Positions 15,996 to 18,245 of a DNA stretch of 18,245 nt are shown piece after piece. The stretch lies in assembly GCA_000333855.2 (NCBI GenBank), contig CM007347.1:760005-778249 (forward strand), given 5' to 3'. The notes beneath the pieces are model-generated. The model was not told the DNA's origin, searched no databases, and saw nothing but the letters and a program-made list of their open reading frames with translations. Origin of the DNA: Endotrypanum monterogeii (Eukaryota > Euglenozoa > Kinetoplastea > Trypanosomatida > Trypanosomatidae). The translations under genes were made by a program, and so were the position numbers. Each line of letters opens with the position of its first letter. The first letter of the stretch is position 1.

Positions 15996-17887
15996 GCGAC
16001 CACCGTGGATCCGCTAATGGGCAAGGAGTAGCGCGCTGAATTCAGCGGACTGACTACATCGCTATGGTGCACCCACCGCGGTGTGCCTAGACGAACGCCG
16101 CTCAGAACGCGAAAAATAGCATTCGCACTGTACAGCTCCGCCAGATTACAGGATACAACTGTGCCGGCTACGTGTTCGCTGCCGCTGCGAAGCTCCCCTG
16201 CCTCAGAGCTGGCGCTCACCAGCGACGATGTCAGGGTAGCACCGGTGACACTGCGCAGCTTGGGCACAGCAACCGATGCGGGACGCGTGACGGCAAGCAC
16301 TTGTTGCCACAACTCGATCGGTATCTCCAGGGGAGACTTGGGATGCTGCAGAGGCGACTTTGGGTCGTTGAATCCGCTGTTGGAGTCGCTCGTAGCCAGA
16401 CTTGTCGTGTTGCCCGTTAGTCGTGTCAAGGAGGCAGCTGCGCCGGCACTTGTAGTCGGCGACTGTGGGGAGCTGGTGATATTTTTATCGCCATCCGGGT
16501 TCACGAGCTCGGTGCCACTGCCACGCTGACCAGGTATAATGCTGCAAGTTGCGCCTGTGGTGCAGCCGTGAATGATGGAGTCTATGTTTACTGGGTTCAC
16601 ATTGTGAAACAATCGACGATCGAAATCTGCGCACTCGAGGAAGAGTTTCTCAATGGTGCGGGCGGTCACCAGTCCAGCGGCGGCTGTGATCGCGTCCGCC
16701 TGCTTACCCGTGAGGAGGTGTACACTGAAATGGAAGTCAGAGGCGCGCGGTGTCGCCTGGGAGGAGATGGAACGCGGGGATGCCTCCAAGTAGCCGCTGA
16801 CATCACCTCCGCCTCCTGGGCCAGCACCGTTTGTAGTGCTGCGCGGGGTCGGCCGTCCACTTGTTGACCCATTCGTTCGCGGGGTTGAGTAGAGCGAACC
16901 CAAGAAGCCAGCCCCAAGGCCACGCCCGCCCTTTGTGAGGGTCGGCCGCGTCATATCACTCGAGAAGGGCGTGGAGAGACCACGAGGAGTGAAGAGCTGC
17001 ACCATGTCACGTGACCACTCTGTGTGGGCATGGGAGCCCATCGCGGAACTGTGCAGCCCTGCTCGCGACACATCGCTGTTGGTCAGAACAGACGGAAGCG
17101 GAGTTGATACTCGGGCCCTTGAAGGGTCAGTAGAGGGTGCGACAGCGGACGTGCTCGTTAACGGCGTCCCCAGCATTGTGGCTCGCTGCACGACAATGAG
17201 GATATACACCTCAGCGGCCCTCAATTCGACCCCGTGATTCAGATCGACTGGCTGCACGGAAACCTCGCGAAACAGCCACGAGTGCGGCGATAGTTGCACA
17301 TCAGCCACAGGCCGCGCAGAAGCCAGCCCTGTCCGACCTGTCGCGCTGCACTGAGGCGTAAAGTCGCCTTTGGACTTTGGCGAAGACGAGGCCGCCCTCC
17401 TCGCAGCGGCAGCGGGAACGCCCCCGTTGTCTGACACGCTGCTTAGGTCGCTCAGAGTCGAGTCACGAAACCCATGCGGATCTGTCCGCAACGCTCCTGT
17501 CGGCCCACCGACATGTGACCCTGGAGAGGCACCCAATGATACACAAGACTTGTCTTCTCGCCTTCTGGACCGTCCCTGGCCAAGCGCGGACCTCTGCTCA
17601 CCAGCGCCCGGTAGTCTGGAAACAGCCCTCGGACTACCACAAATGCGATGAAGAGTGCCACTTCGGTCTCGCACACAGCGCAAAGCGTGCAGCGATGTGT
17701 CGCACCCGGTGAACTGCCGCTCCAAATCCGCCCTCATCAACTCTTTTCTGAAAACCGCATTCCTCTGGCAGCCAGTCGAGCCTGGCGTGTCCTCGAGAAT
17801 GATGTCGAGAAGAGATGGAGCATGGGCCAAAGCCTCGAGATGTTCAAGTGATAACGGTGGTAAACTAGTACAGATGTGATTGCCCAT
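15878..17887 (-). CDS. N-terminal part of the same phosphatase gene, ending at an apparent frameshift
   Basis: A 669-codon frame starting ATG 17887. The N-terminus MGNHICTS fits the N-myristoylation pattern (Gly2, small residue at position 6), and Cys6 is a possible palmitoylation site, so membrane anchoring is plausible. The rest is Ser/Thr/Gly-rich with short ordered-looking islands: SWLFREVSVQPVDL with EVYILIVVQRA, then FHFSVHLLTGKQADAITAA with IEKLFLECADFDRRLF, and PIELWQQVLAVTRPASVAV. I recognise no domain in it. The last 25 or so residues (CRHCVHH and onward, to the stop at 15880-15878) are Cys/His-rich and look out of frame, while the overlapping frame there looks like normal protein. 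The start is supported by A at position -3, by lying downstream of the predicted acceptor at 18093/18092, and by the absence of any ATG in that leader. It could be a separate gene, but a 122-nt gap to the next ATG would be very tight for a kinetoplastid intergenic region. Confidence 0.8.
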   Translation of the reverse strand: MGNHICTSLPPLSLEHLEALAHAPSLLDIILEDTPGSTGCQRNAVFRKELMRADLERQFTGCDTSLHALRCVRDRSGTLHRICGSPRAVSRLPGAGEQRSALGQGRSRRREDKSCVSLGASPGSHVGGPTGALRTDPHGFRDSTLSDLSSVSDNGGVPAAAARRAASSSPKSKGDFTPQCSATGRTGLASARPVADVQLSPHSWLFREVSVQPVDLNHGVELRAAEVYILIVVQRATMLGTPLTSTSAVAPSTDPSRARVSTPLPSVLTNSDVSRAGLHSSAMGSHAHTEWSRDMVQLFTPRGLSTPFSSDMTRPTLTKGGRGLGAGFLGSLYSTPRTNGSTSGRPTPRSTTNGAGPGGGGDVSGYLEASPRSISSQATPRASDFHFSVHLLTGKQADAITAAAGLVTARTIEKLFLECADFDRRLFHNVNPVNIDSIIHGCTTGATCSIIPGQRGSGTELVNPDGDKNITSSPQSPTTSAGAAASLTRLTGNTTSLATSDSNSGFNDPKSPLQHPKSPLEIPIELWQQVLAVTRPASVAVPKLRSVTGATLTSSLVSASSEAGELRSGSEHVAGTVVSCNLAELYSANAIFRVLSGVRLGTPRWVHHSDVVSPLNSARYSLPISGSTVVACGSSTGADPLGTTPVISTLCRHCVHHVAVFPAMVQLPV
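15881..16013 (-). other. Zone containing the apparent one-base frameshift
   Basis: Both frames are open only between the stop of the 3' frame (TAG at 16016-16014) and the stop of the 5' frame (TGA at 15880-15878), so the shift must lie here. From 17887 to 12696 is 5,192 nt, one short of a multiple of three, and the frame relation fits one missing base. Short homopolymers in the zone (minus-strand CATTTCG, ACCCTTTG and GTTTTCCCGG) are likely places for a lost base. Frame quality suggests a change before CRHCVHH, so the ACCCTTTG area is my best guess. Confidence 0.75.
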
Positions 17888-18091
17888 TTTTTCCTATCCT
17901 CTTTCCCGGGCACACGCAGACACAGTACCCCGAGAAGCGATGAGGGAGTCGAAGAAGTCGACAAGACGACGACAGAGCAACGGCGAAAAGGAGGAAAGCG
18001 GGGAAACTTTGAAATGTCTGGAGAAGTGCAAATGAAGAGAAACACAACCGTGAGAAGTAAAATCAAAGTAAAAAAAAAGACAGACGAAACA

Positions 18092-18120
18092 CTACCAGAG
18101 AGAGAGAGAGAAAAAAAAAA
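18092..18120 (-). promoter_or_regulatory. Candidate spliced-leader acceptor for the phosphatase
   Basis: The minus strand reads ten T residues, then alternating CT, then GGTAG, with the AG at 18093/18092. No AG appears between 18094 and the window edge on the minus strand, so this is the first AG after at least 152 AG-free nt. This is the textbook layout of a kinetoplastid acceptor. Splicing gives a leader of about 204 nt with no ATG. Confidence 0.6.
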
Positions 18121-18180
18121 GCAATCCGATAAACAAATTTGGGTAAAACCGAGGCAAATCAGCAACGGTGCGTTGAACAA

Positions 18181-18207
18181 GTATGTATAAATATATAAAT
18201 ATATAAA

Positions 18208-18245
<38 letters not shown>
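18181..18245. repeat. TA-rich microsatellite at the window edge
   Basis: Three or so near-repeats of TAAATATA pass into an uninterrupted AT run that continues to the last base. Its true length cannot be seen. Confidence 0.92.

Larger units (their letters stand above)
17888..18245. other. Leader region upstream of the phosphatase, to the window edge
   Basis: It contains the predicted 204-nt phosphatase leader (18091-17888, no ATG in the sense direction), a polypyrimidine tract and a long TA run reaching the window edge. Purine-rich plus-strand sequence dominates 17975-18120. No gene is seen. Confidence 0.7.

Noticed and set aside
18181..18245. TA run at the window end as an origin or telomere-like element
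   Set aside because: It is an ordinary microsatellite next to a splice tract; kinetoplastid telomeres are TTAGGG repeats, and none is visible.
1..18245. CRISPR array, tRNA, rRNA or bacterial mobile element
   Set aside because: No short spaced direct repeats, cloverleaf or transposase-like frame was seen; the only tandem repeat is coding with no spacers.

Overview
The window looks like nuclear DNA of a trypanosomatid, most likely Leishmania or a close relative in the Leishmaniinae. The reasons are long intronless genes, all on the minus strand, with GC-rich third codon positions. The spacers are full of purine runs on the plus strand (polypyrimidine tracts in the transcribed strand) and of TA, TG/CA and GA microsatellites. 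The genes are recognisably kinetoplastid. I see no tRNA, rRNA, CRISPR array, transposase or other bacterial-type mobile element. The species cannot be fixed from sequence alone.

Transcription runs from high to low coordinates as one polycistronic unit. In that order the window holds: (1) 17887 to 12696, a very large MKP1-like dual-specificity phosphatase with a gelsolin-like C-terminal module, a poly-proline run and a candidate N-myristoylation site; its reading frame is broken once near 15.9-16.0 kb. (2) 11851 to 10733, a bacterial-type YchF/OLA1 ATPase with a basic N-terminus that could be a mitochondrial presequence. (3) 9325 to 2720, a 2,201-residue coiled-coil protein containing 3.7 almost identical 504-bp repeats (5355-7225). 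(4) 484 to the window edge, the N-terminal 161 residues of ATP-dependent phosphoenolpyruvate carboxykinase (PEPCK), a glycosomal enzyme in these organisms. These four genes are co-transcribed neighbours with no obvious common pathway, as is normal in kinetoplastids.

The spacers (485-2719, 9326-10732, 11852-12695, 17888-18245) hold UTRs and trans-splicing signals. One reading rule, the first AG after a pyrimidine-rich stretch that has contained no AG for 100 nt or more, gives one spliced-leader acceptor per gene: about 851/850, 9818/9817, 11873/11872 and 18093/18092 on the minus strand. The four predicted leaders total about 1,080 nt and contain no ATG, which supports both the acceptors and the chosen start codons.

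The points most worth a second look are the repeat array, whose 168-residue unit is exactly 24 heptads and shows an alternating copy pattern; the broken frame in the phosphatase and its plant-MKP1-like domain order; the organellar-looking YchF; and the ATG-free leaders. I did not find a clearly new multi-gene system; this is mostly an ordinary kinetoplastid gene cluster with several unusual proteins.
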